The translations under genes and the position numbers were made by a program. A DNA stretch of 64,000 bases from Brevibacterium sp. JSBI002. Its GTDB lineage: Bacteria > Actinomycetota > Actinomycetes > Actinomycetales > Brevibacteriaceae. The DNA lies in contig NZ_CP110341.1 of NCBI RefSeq assembly GCF_026013965.1, positions 2,914,001 through 2,978,000 on the forward strand, read 5' to 3'. The notes beneath the pieces were generated by a model. The model had not been told where the DNA came from. It did not search any database and saw only the letters and a program-made list of their open reading frames with translations. This document shows positions 27,934 to 37,128 of the stretch, in pieces. How positions within the stretch are numbered: position 1 is the first letter of the stretch; each line of letters opens with the position of its first letter.

Positions 27934-28361
27934 GCGCCTTCGAGTATCTGCTCCTCATGGGTGCCTGCGTCCTCATCACCCTGCCCCTGGAGCTGTTCTT
28001 CCGGGCTCGGGTGTACCGCCGGTGGAGAACCGTGCTGTGGGCGCTCGTGCCCGTCATCGTCGTCTTCTGTCTCTGGGACGTCGTGGCCATCGCCCGCGAC
28101 CATTGGGTGTATAACCCGCGGTTCGTCACCGGCATCCACCTCGGCAATCTGCCGCTCGAGGAGCTCGTGTTCTTCATCGTCATCCCTCTGTGCGCCCTGC
28201 TCAGCTATGAGGCGGTCGGCACCGTGCTCACAGCTGTACGCAAGCGCGTCAGGCCCGAAAGTCCGCCCCGCCCAGACAGTTCGCCCCGGCCCGCCGGACA
28301 GCCCCGGCCACAGGAGCACGCTGACAGGCGCTCCGAGTCCGGAGGAGGTGACGAACGATGA
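27930..28361 (+). CDS. crtYc: Lycopene beta-cyclase subunit c
   Basis: 143 residues from GTG 27930 (overlap GTGA). Three membrane helices and the cyclase motif LPLEELVFFIVIPL with the catalytic-region PLEE acids. Heterodimeric CrtYc/CrtYd cyclases form both beta-ionone rings of beta-carotene, the substrate for CrtU. The C-terminal ~45 residues are Pro/Arg-rich and unrelated to the membrane domain. Confidence 0.9.
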   Translation: MSAFEYLLLMGACVLITLPLELFFRARVYRRWRTVLWALVPVIVVFCLWDVVAIARDHWVYNPRFVTGIHLGNLPLEELVFFIVIPLCALLSYEAVGTVLTAVRKRVRPESPPRPDSSPRPAGQPRPQEHADRRSESGGGDER

Positions 28362-28705
28362 GTATCCCCGAATACACGATCATGACCGTCGCCGGAATGA
28401 TCCTCATCGTCGGCCTCGAGCTGTTCGTCTTCCGCTCAGGCATATTCCGCCGGGCGAAGTACTGGGCGGCGCTGAGCATCTGCCTGGTCTTCCAGTGCTT
28501 CGTCGACGGCTGGCTGACGAAGCTTTCGGATCCCATCGTCATCTACAATCCGGAGGGGCTGAGCGGCATCCGGTTCCCGTGGGACATCCCGATCGAGGAC
28601 TTCGGCTTCGGCTTCGCCATGATCACTGCCGTCCTCATGCTCTGGCAGTGGCGCCTCAACCGACAGACTGTTTCAATGTCGGCCACCGGAGAGGAGAACA
28701 CATGA
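28358..28705 (+). CDS. crtYd: Lycopene beta-cyclase subunit d
   Basis: 115 residues, three membrane helices, starting over the crtYc stop (ATGA). FVDGWLTKLSDPIVIYNPEG and the P-I-E-D motif in WDIPIEDFGFGFAMI are typical of the d half of actinobacterial lycopene cyclases. Partner of CrtYc in the membrane. Confidence 0.9.
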   Translation: MSIPEYTIMTVAGMILIVGLELFVFRSGIFRRAKYWAALSICLVFQCFVDGWLTKLSDPIVIYNPEGLSGIRFPWDIPIEDFGFGFAMITAVLMLWQWRLNRQTVSMSATGEENT

Positions 28706-30372
28706 GCCGTCCTGCCTCCCAGCCGCGCCCCCGCGACCGGCACGCGATCCTCACGCCCTCCCACCCGGGGCGTCCGCGACTGCTGCGGCCCAAGCGAGTG
28801 ACCGTCGTCGGCGGAGGCATCGCCGGACTGGCCGCGGCCACGGTCCTCGCCGAGCACGGGGCCACTGTGCACCTGGTCGAAGCCGAGTCCAGCCTCGGCG
28901 GACGAGTCCGGGCCTGGAGCCTCGACGGGGGCCGGACTATGAGCCGCGGATTCCATGCCTTCTTCCGTCAGTACTACAACCTCCGCAGCCTGCTCGCACG
29001 CACCGACCCCAGCCTCGACCGGCTGGTCCCGGTCACGGACTATCCGCTCGTGGGTCGGGACGGTCTGCGCGACTCCTTCGCCCGGATTCCGCGGACTCCC
29101 CCGCTCAGTCTCGCGGGATTCGCGCTCACCAGCCCGTCCTTCCCGCTGCGCGGTCTGGCCGACGTCGACCTGACGACGGCGTTCGAACTCATCGACGTCG
29201 ACTTCCCGGACTCCTATCGACGCTACGACGGAGAGTCGGCCGAGCAGTTCCTCGACCGACTGCGGTTCCCGGTCGGGGCGCGGCATCTCGCGCTCGAGGT
29301 CTTCGCCCGCTCGTTCTTCGCCCACCCCGCGGACTTCTCCGCCGGGGAGCTCGTCGCGATGTTCCACACATACTTCACTGGCTCCGCCGAAGGGCTGCTC
29401 TTCGACGTCCCCGACGACGACTACGACACCGCACTGTGGTCTCCCCTGAGCGAATACCTCGCCGAGGCGGGGGTGCGGATCGAGACCGATACCGCGGTCA
29501 CCGCGCTCCGCTCTCCGGGCAGAGCGGGCCGCACCGGGTGGCGCGTCGAGACGACGAGCGGGACGCTCGAGAGCGATGCTCTCGTGCTCGCCACCGATCC
29601 GCGGAGCACTCGAACGCTGCTGGCCGGACTCGAGGACTCGGTCGACACCGACGCGCTCGGACACGCGCCCGGCTCACCGGCCGCAGGCACGGGAGCTCGC
29701 GAGCGGTGGCTGAACAGCGTCACCTCGCAGCGGAACGCCCCGCCGTTCGCGGTGCTCAGACTGTGGCTGGAAGACGAGGTGGATCCGAGCCGACCGGCTT
29801 TCCTCGGCACGACCGGCTATGCGCTGCTCGACAACATCTCGGTCCTCGAACGCTTCGAGGCCGGGGCGGAGAGGTGGCGGCATACGCACAGCGGCTCTGT
29901 CGTCGAACTCCACGCCTATGCGCTCGGCACCGCTCATCGGGGCGGCGCGCGAGCGATGTTCGAGTCCGAAGACGTCGACCGGGAAGCCGTGACACGCCAA
30001 CTGCTGGCCGACCTCCAGGCTGTCTACCCAGAGACAGCCGACATCGCCATCACCGCCCAGGAGCTGCTCATCGCCGACGACTGCGCTCTCGCCGACACGC
30101 GGGCGTACAGCGACCGCCCCGGCGTCACCACCGCGTTTCCGGGACTGGTGCTCGCCGGCGACGCCGTCGCCTGCGAGGCGCCCGTGGCGCTCATGGAACG
30201 CGCGGCGACGACGGGGTTCATGGCCGCGAACGAACTGCTCGCCGGTTGGCGGGTGGAGGGAACCGAGATCTGGTCACCGCCTCGGCGCGGTCTGCTCCGG
30301 CGGGGTCTCCTCGGCGCACTGCGCGGACGCAGGGCAACGAGGCACAGGCGTGGAGCACCGGCCGAGGGCTGA
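28702..30372 (+). CDS. crtU: Isorenieratene synthase (carotene desaturase/methyltransferase)
   Basis: 556 residues, overlapping crtYd by four bases. The Rossmann FAD motif VTVVGGGIAGLAAATVLAEH is followed by LVEAESSLGGRVRAWSLDGG and SRGFHAFFRQYYNLRSLL, distinctive for CrtU. The C-terminus has the second FAD segment (GLVLAGDAVACEAPVALMER). It converts beta-ionone rings to aromatic phi-rings by desaturation and methyl shift, giving isorenieratene. The last ~30 residues are Arg-rich. Confidence 0.92.
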   Translation: MSRPASQPRPRDRHAILTPSHPGRPRLLRPKRVTVVGGGIAGLAAATVLAEHGATVHLVEAESSLGGRVRAWSLDGGRTMSRGFHAFFRQYYNLRSLLARTDPSLDRLVPVTDYPLVGRDGLRDSFARIPRTPPLSLAGFALTSPSFPLRGLADVDLTTAFELIDVDFPDSYRRYDGESAEQFLDRLRFPVGARHLALEVFARSFFAHPADFSAGELVAMFHTYFTGSAEGLLFDVPDDDYDTALWSPLSEYLAEAGVRIETDTAVTALRSPGRAGRTGWRVETTSGTLESDALVLATDPRSTRTLLAGLEDSVDTDALGHAPGSPAAGTGARERWLNSVTSQRNAPPFAVLRLWLEDEVDPSRPAFLGTTGYALLDNISVLERFEAGAERWRHTHSGSVVELHAYALGTAHRGGARAMFESEDVDREAVTRQLLADLQAVYPETADIAITAQELLIADDCALADTRAYSDRPGVTTAFPGLVLAGDAVACEAPVALMERAATTGFMAANELLAGWRVEGTEIWSPPRRGLLRRGLLGALRGRRATRHRRGAPAEG

Positions 30373-30374
30373 CT

Positions 30375-30400
30375 GCCGGTCGCGAAGCCCCGTCACCGGC
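30375..30400. terminator. Hairpin between convergent crtU and crtI
   Basis: GCCGGT (30375-30380) pairs with ACCGGC (30395-30400) around a 14-base loop and fills the gap between the two stop codons exactly. It could end transcription from both sides, though there is no T-tract. Confidence 0.45.
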
Positions 30401-32059
30401 TCAGGTCGGCAGCGGTCCCGGGCTGGAGTCTCCGCGGAGGCGTTTGAGGACGAGCTCGGCGCTGATGAGGCACATCGGCACACCGACGCCGGGCGTCGTG
30501 GTGGCGCCGGCATAGAACAGCCCGTCGACAGTCTTCGAGGCGTTCTGCCGTCGGAACATCGCGCTCTGTCGCAGTGTGTGCGCAGGTCCGAGCATTCCGC
30601 CGAGCCAGGAGTTGAATCCTTCGGCGAAGTCTGTCGGGCCCTGGGTTCTGCGCACTCTGATCCGTCGGCGCAGGTCTGGGATGTCGGCCCACCGGGCGAT
30701 CTGGTCGATCGCACGGTCGGCGGCCGTCTCGATCCGCGGGTCGCCTCCACCGTCGTCTCCCCCGGCCCCGAGTCCAGCATCGGCGGGGACGGGGATGAGG
30801 AGGAAGAGGTTCTCGTGCCCGGGCGGAGCGACAGTGGGATCGGTGGCGCTGGGACGACAGACATAGATCGATGCCGGTGAGGGGATCTTCTGCCTGGACC
30901 CGAAGATCGCGTCGAAGTTCGCCGCCCAGTCCTCGGTGAAGAACAGCGAATGGTGCGGCAGCGCCTCGAGTTCGCCTTCGATGCCGAGGAAGACGAGCAC
31001 CGCGCCGGGACCGCTCGTCACCGACGTCCAGGTGCGTTCAGGGAAGCTCTGGTCCTCGGGAGAGAGCAGTCTCGTCTCCGTGTGGTGGAGGTCGGCGGCG
31101 GAGACGACGACATCGGCAGAATGCGTGTGTGCGCGTCCGTCCTCGTCGGTCCAGTTCAGGCCGGTGACTCGACGTCTGGTTCGGCCGCGCCCGGCTGGTC
31201 CGCGCTCGGCTCGGCCGCGCCCTGCTGCCTCGGTGTCGATGTGCGTGACATCGGCTCCCGTGTGCAGACGCACCCCGGAGCGTTCGGCCAACCGGACCAG
31301 GGCGTCGATGATCGTATGGAACCCTCCCATGGGGTAACTGACACCTTGGGCGAGGTCGAGCGTGCTCATGAGGTGGTAGATCGCCGGTGCCCGCCTCGGG
31401 TCGGCGCCGAGGAAGATCGCGGGGTACTGGAGGATCTGGCGCAGCACCGGGTCGCTGAACGAGGATTCAGAGAAGCCGGCCAGCGACGTCCCCATCTGCC
31501 GGACCAGTTTCGGGAGGCCGCCGAGGATGTCCTGATGGAGCAGGGACCGCGGCGAGGTGAAGGGGTTGTAGAGGAAGTGAGCGAGCGCGAGCTCCTTCGT
31601 GTGCTCGGCCGAGACGAGATAGTCGTCGAGCGCGCCTCCCGCGCCTCGCTCGACGCTTTCGAAGGTCGCCCGCACCCGGGACCTGCCCTGCGGGATCGTC
31701 AGTTCTCGCGTGCGCCCCGGGCCTCCCGTGCTCTCATCGACCGGCCCCGGTGGGCTGAATACGGTGTAGCCGGGATCGAGCGTGCGGAGGTCGAGTTCGG
31801 CCTCGGCGCTGGTGCCGGCGAGAGCGAAGAAGTGTTCGAAGACCTCGGGCATGAGATACCAGGAGGGCCCGGTGTCGAAACGGAAGCCCTCACGCTCGAA
31901 CACGCCGATGCGCCCACCGAGTTCGGTGTTCTTCTCGAACAGGTCGACCGAGTGCCCTTCGCGGGCGAGGAGGATAGCTGTGGCCAGCCCGGCGGCTCCC
32001 CCGCCGATGATGCCGGTGCGCGGGCTGCTGACGGCACCGGAGCCGCTCCGCCGGTTCAC
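30401..32059 (-). CDS. crtI: Phytoene desaturase
   Basis: 552 residues from GTG 32059, overlapping the crtB stop (GTGA). FAD motif GIIGGGAAGLATAILLAREG, then VDLFEKNTELGGRIG and FRFDTGPSWYLMPEVFEHFF, the signature of CrtI; the C-terminal GLFYAGATTTPGVGVPMCLI is the second. It turns phytoene into lycopene at the membrane surface. An internal run of Arg/Gly/Ala-rich residues (AAGRGRAERGPAGRGRTRRR, around 300) is an insertion compared with ordinary CrtI. Confidence 0.92.
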   Translation of the reverse strand: MNRRSGSGAVSSPRTGIIGGGAAGLATAILLAREGHSVDLFEKNTELGGRIGVFEREGFRFDTGPSWYLMPEVFEHFFALAGTSAEAELDLRTLDPGYTVFSPPGPVDESTGGPGRTRELTIPQGRSRVRATFESVERGAGGALDDYLVSAEHTKELALAHFLYNPFTSPRSLLHQDILGGLPKLVRQMGTSLAGFSESSFSDPVLRQILQYPAIFLGADPRRAPAIYHLMSTLDLAQGVSYPMGGFHTIIDALVRLAERSGVRLHTGADVTHIDTEAAGRGRAERGPAGRGRTRRRVTGLNWTDEDGRAHTHSADVVVSAADLHHTETRLLSPEDQSFPERTWTSVTSGPGAVLVFLGIEGELEALPHHSLFFTEDWAANFDAIFGSRQKIPSPASIYVCRPSATDPTVAPPGHENLFLLIPVPADAGLGAGGDDGGGDPRIETAADRAIDQIARWADIPDLRRRIRVRRTQGPTDFAEGFNSWLGGMLGPAHTLRQSAMFRRQNASKTVDGLFYAGATTTPGVGVPMCLISAELVLKRLRGDSSPGPLPT

Positions 32060-32988
32060 TTCCGACCTTCGCGGGCTGAAGTCATGACTGCGTGGGCTGT
32101 CAGTCGAGCCTTCACGGCGCTCGGGACCCGCACCCGCTGGCGGTAGAGCTCGGCGACGGGAGTAGAGGCGATCCTCTCGGTGAGCGCGGTGAAGAGCGCG
32201 CAGGCGCAGCGGACCGCAGTGCGCGCGTCCTTCGGCAGTCCGGTGATGGCATCCTGGGCGGCGTCGAGCTGCTCCCGGATCGTGTTCACCCATTCGGCTT
32301 TCTCAGCCTCGGTGAGTCGGTGTCCGGAGGTGAGGTAGCTGCGGCCGAGGCGCTGATCATCATCGGCCAGGTCGCGCAGGAAGTTGACATTCTGGAACGC
32401 CGCTCCCAGCTGCCGTGCGCCGTACTCGAGCCGGGCGACCTCGGCGGGGGTGCGGTCGAGATCGATGAGGAAGACCTTGAGGCACATGAGTCCGACGACC
32501 TCGGCGGACCCGAAGACGTACTCGGCATGTTCGTTCGCATTGAAGCCGCGGACCGGCGTCGTCATCCCCGCATCGGTCGCAAGACCGGAACCAGTATCCG
32601 CGGGATCGAGGTCTGCTCGCATCGAGGCGAAGAACGGGTCGATGAGCTCGGCGTCGATGCCTGCTGCGCGAGCGGTCCGGGCGAAGGCATGGATGACGAG
32701 GTTGTCACTGATGCCGGTGCGCAAAGCCGCGTGGGTGGCGGATGCGAATCGGTCCAGCATCTCCCGCTGCTCGGCCTCGTCAAGCCCTGCTTCGAGGGCC
32801 AGGCCATCGACAATCTCATCGGCAATGCGGACCAGGGCGTAGATATTGCGGATATGGTGCCGGTTTCTGGCTCCGAGCAGTCTGACCGCAAGACCGAAAG
32901 AGGTCGAATAGCTCGCGATCACGGCCCTGGACGCATCCTCGGCGGTGCGCGTGTAGAGCTCATCGATGGTGCTGCTTCGCCTCGTCAT
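32056..32988 (-). CDS. crtB: Phytoene synthase
   Basis: 310 residues from ATG 32988. The squalene/phytoene synthase fold shows SYSTSFGLAVRLLG, the first Asp-rich motif YALVRIADEIVDG, and the second in NFLRDLADDDQRLGRSYL. It condenses two GGPP molecules to phytoene. First gene of the leftward crtB-crtI pair facing crtE-U; a 13-base palindrome lies six bases before the start. Confidence 0.92.
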   Translation of the reverse strand: MTRRSSTIDELYTRTAEDASRAVIASYSTSFGLAVRLLGARNRHHIRNIYALVRIADEIVDGLALEAGLDEAEQREMLDRFASATHAALRTGISDNLVIHAFARTARAAGIDAELIDPFFASMRADLDPADTGSGLATDAGMTTPVRGFNANEHAEYVFGSAEVVGLMCLKVFLIDLDRTPAEVARLEYGARQLGAAFQNVNFLRDLADDDQRLGRSYLTSGHRLTEAEKAEWVNTIREQLDAAQDAITGLPKDARTAVRCACALFTALTERIASTPVAELYRQRVRVPSAVKARLTAHAVMTSAREGRK

Positions 32989-32993
32989 GTTCG

Positions 32994-33006
32994 TTAGCTT
33001 AGCTAA
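32994..33006. promoter_or_regulatory. Palindrome upstream of crtB, probable operator
   Basis: TTAGC-TTA-GCTAA is a perfect inverted repeat five bases upstream of the crtB ATG (32988), so it would overlap the promoter or transcript start. The crtE upstream region holds TTAG and CTAA half-sites (25615-25640 region) at wider spacing. Size and symmetry suit a MarR-type dimer, the likely candidate being the regulator at 25017-25592. Confidence 0.5.
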
Positions 33007-33211
33007 TGAAATACCCGAGGGGCGAATCTCCCTACAGAACCGCGCCTGGCGGTTGCGGTGCGAGAGGAAGAGGGCCTCGGAGGTCAAGGCAACCCAATAG
33101 ACGAACCCTGCGGATCTGTAAAGACCCTTCCGCACGAACTTTGCCCTCAATAGCGTGATTGCCAGCACGGGAACCCCTGCGGCTCCTCGAACCGATTCGG
33201 AGGAAGACGTC

Positions 33212-34348
33212 ATGACTTCACCCATCCAACTCGCCCGCACCTACGCGCGCTCCTATGAGGCGTCGTCGCGCACGGACAAGGGCACGATCCTCGACACGCT
33301 CACCGAGGCGACCGGCTGGACTCGCGATCACGCGCGCCACCAGCTGCGCAGCCAGTTCAATCAGATCAGGGCCGGAGTCTCTCTCGACGCCGTCGTCGAC
33401 CGCCGTCGTCTCAAGCCGAAGAAGTTCTCCCCCCGCGCCCAGCTAGCTCTCGAACTGGTGTGGAAATCCGTCGGCCGCCCCTGCGGTAAGTACCTTGAGG
33501 CGGGGATGTCCGCCTGTCTGGACTCCCTGGAGAGGCACGGCCACCTCTGCGAGGAACGGGACGGCTATTCGTCCTCGGTCCGAAAGGAACTCCTCAATAT
33601 CTCCGCGGCGACGATCGATCGGTACCTTCGCGGTGCCAAGGCCGGCGACCACGACGATTCGTGGCTGACCGGCACCGGGGCGGGGATGCGCGCTTCGTTC
33701 CCGCGGCAGCGCATGCGTTCGCTTCTCGAGCCCGAGCCCGGCTATTTCCTCGTCGAACTGCTGACGATCAAGACACCGACGGGCGAGGACTGCGTCACAG
33801 TAACATTCACCGACGTCGAGATCGGGTGGGTACAGACGAAGACCTTCGCTCCCGGCACGCAGGTCGTCGACATGCTCGCGCAGATGGCCCGCGGGGTGCC
33901 TTTCGTCGTCACCGGAGTCCTGCTGCCGCCAGCGGTTCGGGACAGCGCCATCACTACATGGGCGGAGGCGAACCTCATCGAGATCCACTGCACAAGCGAT
34001 CTCCGACAGGGGCCCCGCGTGCCCGATCGGACGTTCAGCGGCCTTGACCTTGCGCTCGGCACACCGCACGCCACCGATGCCGCGATCATCAGAGTCAACG
34101 GTCTGTGGTCGGCCTTGGCCGACCGGCTCAATTACTTCATGCCCGTGAAGAACCCGGTGGGCTGGCGCCTCACGCCTTCAGGAGTGCGTCGACGCGAATA
34201 TGACAAACCGCGCACACCGGTCTCCCGCCTCATCGCATCCGGCATCCTCTGTCCCGAGCAGACTCGTGAACTGCATGAGAAGAGTCGGGGCCTTGACATC
34301 GCCGGGCTCACCGCACGCATCGCAGAGCTGAAGTCGACTCTGCAGTGA
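33212..34348 (+). CDS. Integrase/transposase-like protein, probably inactive
   Basis: 378 residues from ATG 33212, ribosome site CGGAGGAAG. The N-terminal HTH (GTILDTLTEATGWTRDHARH) and linker (KPKKFSPRAQLALELVWKSV) resemble integrase-type transposases. In the RNase H-like core the expected first Asp in a GF-x-x-x-D-x-V setting is replaced (PGYFLVELLTIK), although VTFTDVEIGW and the later region remain. No terminal inverted repeats were found around it. It looks like a stranded or repurposed element gene, coupled by a GTGA overlap to the ANTAR gene. Confidence 0.6.
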   Translation: MTSPIQLARTYARSYEASSRTDKGTILDTLTEATGWTRDHARHQLRSQFNQIRAGVSLDAVVDRRRLKPKKFSPRAQLALELVWKSVGRPCGKYLEAGMSACLDSLERHGHLCEERDGYSSSVRKELLNISAATIDRYLRGAKAGDHDDSWLTGTGAGMRASFPRQRMRSLLEPEPGYFLVELLTIKTPTGEDCVTVTFTDVEIGWVQTKTFAPGTQVVDMLAQMARGVPFVVTGVLLPPAVRDSAITTWAEANLIEIHCTSDLRQGPRVPDRTFSGLDLALGTPHATDAAIIRVNGLWSALADRLNYFMPVKNPVGWRLTPSGVRRREYDKPRTPVSRLIASGILCPEQTRELHEKSRGLDIAGLTARIAELKSTLQ

Positions 34349-34908
34349 AGAGAAAGTTCACCGCGGGGCCCGGCGGGCAACGACGGAAAACCACCGTCGG
34401 GAGCCATTGGCGGGCCCTGGCGCGGACCAATATTGAAGACAGCAAGCCCAGGGTCGGCACCTGGGACACGATTGGAGCGGCATCTCCGGTGGACGGGACC
34501 TCAGCAGTATCGACCGATGACATACCCCGCGACGCGGCTGCTGTTCCCGCGCCCACCGTTACCGATGACGAACGGCATCGACTTACTGCGCAGATCGGCG
34601 CGCTCAACTTGTGCTCGAAGACGCCCCGCCCCGTCGACCAGGAATCGGAGGACATCGGAAGCGGGGTGGCCGCCTATGACTCTCTGGCTCTGGCGAATGC
34701 GCAGAAGCAGGGTCAGCTCTACGAAGCAGTGGCCTCGCGGGATCTCATCGGCCAGGCCAAAGGAATTCACCTGGAACGGGACAAGATCAGCGGACACGAG
34801 GCGTTCCTGCTGCTCACGAAGGTGAGCGCGAAGACGAACACGAATCTTCGTGAGGTCGCCGAGGGCTTTGTCCGCACCGGTGTGCTGCCGAGCACGATCA
34901 CCGACTGA
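34345..34908 (+). pseudogene. ANTAR-domain protein with damaged GAF domain
   Basis: Frame of 187 codons. The C-terminal ~60 residues are a good ANTAR domain (SRDLIGQAKGIHLERDKISG, FLLLTKVSAKTNTNLREVAE), an RNA-binding antiterminator module. Before it, ALNLCSKTPRPVDQES and YDSLALANAQK match the end of the GAF domain that normally precedes ANTAR, but the first ~65 residues match no GAF sequence. The gene appears 5'-truncated or frameshifted, or possibly survives as a short ANTAR protein. Confidence 0.6.
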
Positions 34909-35281
34909 TCGTCCACGTCCGTCTTCTCACTCTCTTCGACCTGCCACTTGTTGTCCCGTGCGGCACTGGGTCAATCTGAGAATCGGTCAAGCAGATGGCC
35001 TCCGTCCTGGACTCAAGGGCACCACTGTGTCGCCGGATCCCCATCACCGTCTCGTGTCCGATCGCGCGCAAGCATATCGACAGCGACCCGGTCATCGGTG
35101 CCCACATGCAGACTCTGCCCAAGAACGTGGGGCATAAGCACGAGAACTCCGTCGAATAAGACAGCGACCGCATCTGTCACACCTCTTGCGCCTCGGCATC
35201 GGTCTCGACATCCTGGGGCGACGAGAAACATCGTGCTCGTCGATCTCAGCGGTGAGGAAATTCTGAGGAAGGGCGCCAACA
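34909..35281. other. Gene-poor decayed stretch
   Basis: 373 bases between the ANTAR frame and the topoisomerase remnant. Frames on both strands are short and low in recognisable motifs; I see no promoter, RNA gene or repeat. Most likely decayed sequence. Confidence 0.5.
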
Positions 35282-35416
35282 GAGGATCAGCTGTCCGCCG
35301 TCGCCGGCAACGACAACATCCGAGACGTCGCCGGACACGACATCAGCGCGAAGGACCTGCGCATGTGGCGGGCGACCGTCGTCGCCGCTCACGAGCTGCC
35401 ATGGGCCGAGGCGCGG
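35282..35416 (+). pseudogene. Remnant of bacterial DNA topoisomerase IB
   Basis: In one forward frame the codons read NDNIRDVAGHDISAKDLRMW and then RATVVAAHELP. This is the C-terminal part of bacterial topoisomerase IB, where the family has a F/I-R/K-E-x-x-G-x-x-x-(S/T)-A-K-D-F-R-T-W-x-A-T motif. Neither the upstream half nor the catalytic tyrosine region downstream continues in frame. A fragment only. Confidence 0.6.
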
Positions 35417-35756
35417 TTCGTGCCCGCCGATGTGCTGTCGTCATCTTCATCGTCTCCTCGTGGCAGTGTGCGTGTCGTCTGCTCCCCCGCAGCGGGAACG
35501 GTCGGATGACCCGCTCTCCGGGTGCGGGACGCTCATCATGCTGAGTGCTCCCGAGCACTGTCCAGGGGGCCGCCGCCCCCGGCGGGTGCCTCAGACACCG
35601 TTGCCGTTCCATGCCGCAGATGGAGCCGGAGTCTTGGTTGGGGCGCTGCGCAACCCCTCAGCGGCGATGAAATGTGAGTCTCGTACAGCCGCTGACATCG
35701 GCGCTGCACTTTGTCACGCTGTCAGTTCAGCCACCACGACGACAAGGAAACAGCGG
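35417..35756. other. Non-coding stretch with two adjacent hairpins
   Basis: No gene seen in these 340 bases. AGTGCTC (35544-35550) pairs with GAGCACT (35553-35559) with a two-base loop, and GGGGGC (35565-35570) pairs with GCCCCC (35575-35580). They lie about 180 bases upstream of the iron redox enzyme gene and may be a terminator of lost genes or part of its leader. Confidence 0.4.
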
Positions 35757-36860
35757 ATGACACAGACAGGTGCGATCGACGAACTGAACAGCCCTGCACC
35801 GCTCACTGCGCCGGAGCGCGGGCTAGCGCCTCGACCGAGGGGCGAGGTCACCTCACTGCTGCTCAGCGTGCTCACATCTGACGGCGCAGAAGCTGCTGAG
35901 CTGCTGCCCGAACTCACCTCGGCGGTATCATCTGCGCTGGTGTCGAGCGAGGACATGTTCTGCGACGAGGATCTGCAGCTGGCGCTCCACCTTCTTTACA
36001 CTCTGCACACCGGCCCTGCCGATTACGCGCTCGGAGACTGGGAATGGGACCCCTCGCTGATCGGGATCCGCGGCTTGATCGAGCGCCGCTTCGAGGCCGC
36101 ACTGCGAGCATTCGCGTCAGTGCCGGACCTCATTCCGCGCTCCGGCGCAGAGCTCGCCGAGACGCTGTTCTCCATGACGAGCGAGGTGGCGCAGCCGGAA
36201 CTGGCCACGTGGGCGGCGCGGCACGCCTCAGTCGATCAGCTCCGAGAATTCCTCATCCACAAGTCGATCTACACCCTCCGCGAAGCAGATCCCCATTCCT
36301 GGGCGATCCCCCGATTCCGCGGGCGGGCGAAGGCAGCTCTCGTCGAGATCCAGGCCGACGAGTACGGAGGCGGCAGACCCGACCACGTCCACGCCGAGAT
36401 CTTCGCCGGAACGCTGCGCGGGTTCGGCCTCGACGACAGGCCTGACCATTACCTCGACGACGTCCCCGCGATCACTCTCGCTTCCGTGAACGCGATGAAT
36501 CTCTTCGGCCTCAACCGGCGCCTGCGAGGTGCCGCGATCGGGCATCTGGCCGCATTCGAGATGACCTCGTCCATTCCCAACGGCCTCTACTCCCGCGCTT
36601 TCAGCAGAAGCGGCTTCGGCCGGGACGTCACATGGTACTTCGATGAGCATGTCGAGGCCGATGCCGTGCACGAGCAGATCGCGGCGCACGACCTCGCGGG
36701 AGGAGCGGCAGATGATGAGCCCGGCCTCATCCCCGACATCCTCTTCGGTGCCGCCTCCTGCCTCCGCCTCGACGACATCAGCGGTTCCCACATGCTCCAA
36801 GCCTGGTCAGCAGGAGAGACCTCGCTGAGGAAGACCCCGAAGGAGGCTGTCTGTGGATAG
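35757..36860 (+). CDS. Haem-oxygenase-like iron-containing redox enzyme
   Basis: 367 residues from ATG 35757, with AAGGA upstream. Helical HDO-type fold: RAKAALVEIQADEYGGGRP, HVHAEIFAGTLRGFGLD and YFDEHVEADAVHEQIAAHDL hold the Glu, Asp and His residues expected to bind a di-iron centre. Members of this superfamily do oxidative chemistry (fatty-acid decarboxylation, N-oxygenation), but this branch is uncharacterised. It overlaps the CDGSH gene by eight bases, a pairing seen in other actinobacteria; the Fe-S protein may feed it electrons. Confidence 0.8.
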   Translation: MTQTGAIDELNSPAPLTAPERGLAPRPRGEVTSLLLSVLTSDGAEAAELLPELTSAVSSALVSSEDMFCDEDLQLALHLLYTLHTGPADYALGDWEWDPSLIGIRGLIERRFEAALRAFASVPDLIPRSGAELAETLFSMTSEVAQPELATWAARHASVDQLREFLIHKSIYTLREADPHSWAIPRFRGRAKAALVEIQADEYGGGRPDHVHAEIFAGTLRGFGLDDRPDHYLDDVPAITLASVNAMNLFGLNRRLRGAAIGHLAAFEMTSSIPNGLYSRAFSRSGFGRDVTWYFDEHVEADAVHEQIAAHDLAGGAADDEPGLIPDILFGAASCLRLDDISGSHMLQAWSAGETSLRKTPKEAVCG

Positions 36861-37083
36861 CGAGCCGGTCACCATTACCCCCTGCCCCGACGGGCCCCTG
36901 CTCGTCCGCGGGGACTTCACCGTCCTCACGGCGCCGGGGCGGGAGGAGACGGCAACCGATCGCCGGGTGGTTGCCCTGTGCCGGTGCGGCAAGACCGGCA
37001 TTCCTCCGTTGTGCGACGGTTCCCACCGCGCAGTCGGATTCCGTGCCCCCGCACCGTCGCCGGCGGAACCTTCGGAGGACTGA
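36853..37083 (+). CDS. CDGSH iron-sulfur domain protein
   Basis: 76 residues. The single cluster motif CRCGKTGIPPLCDGSH supplies the three Cys and one His ligands of the mitoNEET-type 2Fe-2S cluster. GPLLVRGDFTVL precedes it. Its start lies within the end of the haem-oxygenase-like gene, which makes it the likely electron donor for that enzyme. Confidence 0.9.
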   Translation: MDSEPVTITPCPDGPLLVRGDFTVLTAPGREETATDRRVVALCRCGKTGIPPLCDGSHRAVGFRAPAPSPAEPSED

Positions 37084-37128
37084 TAGCCCGAGCGAACGAA
37101 CACACTGTCGTTTGAGAAGGAGAGAGCA

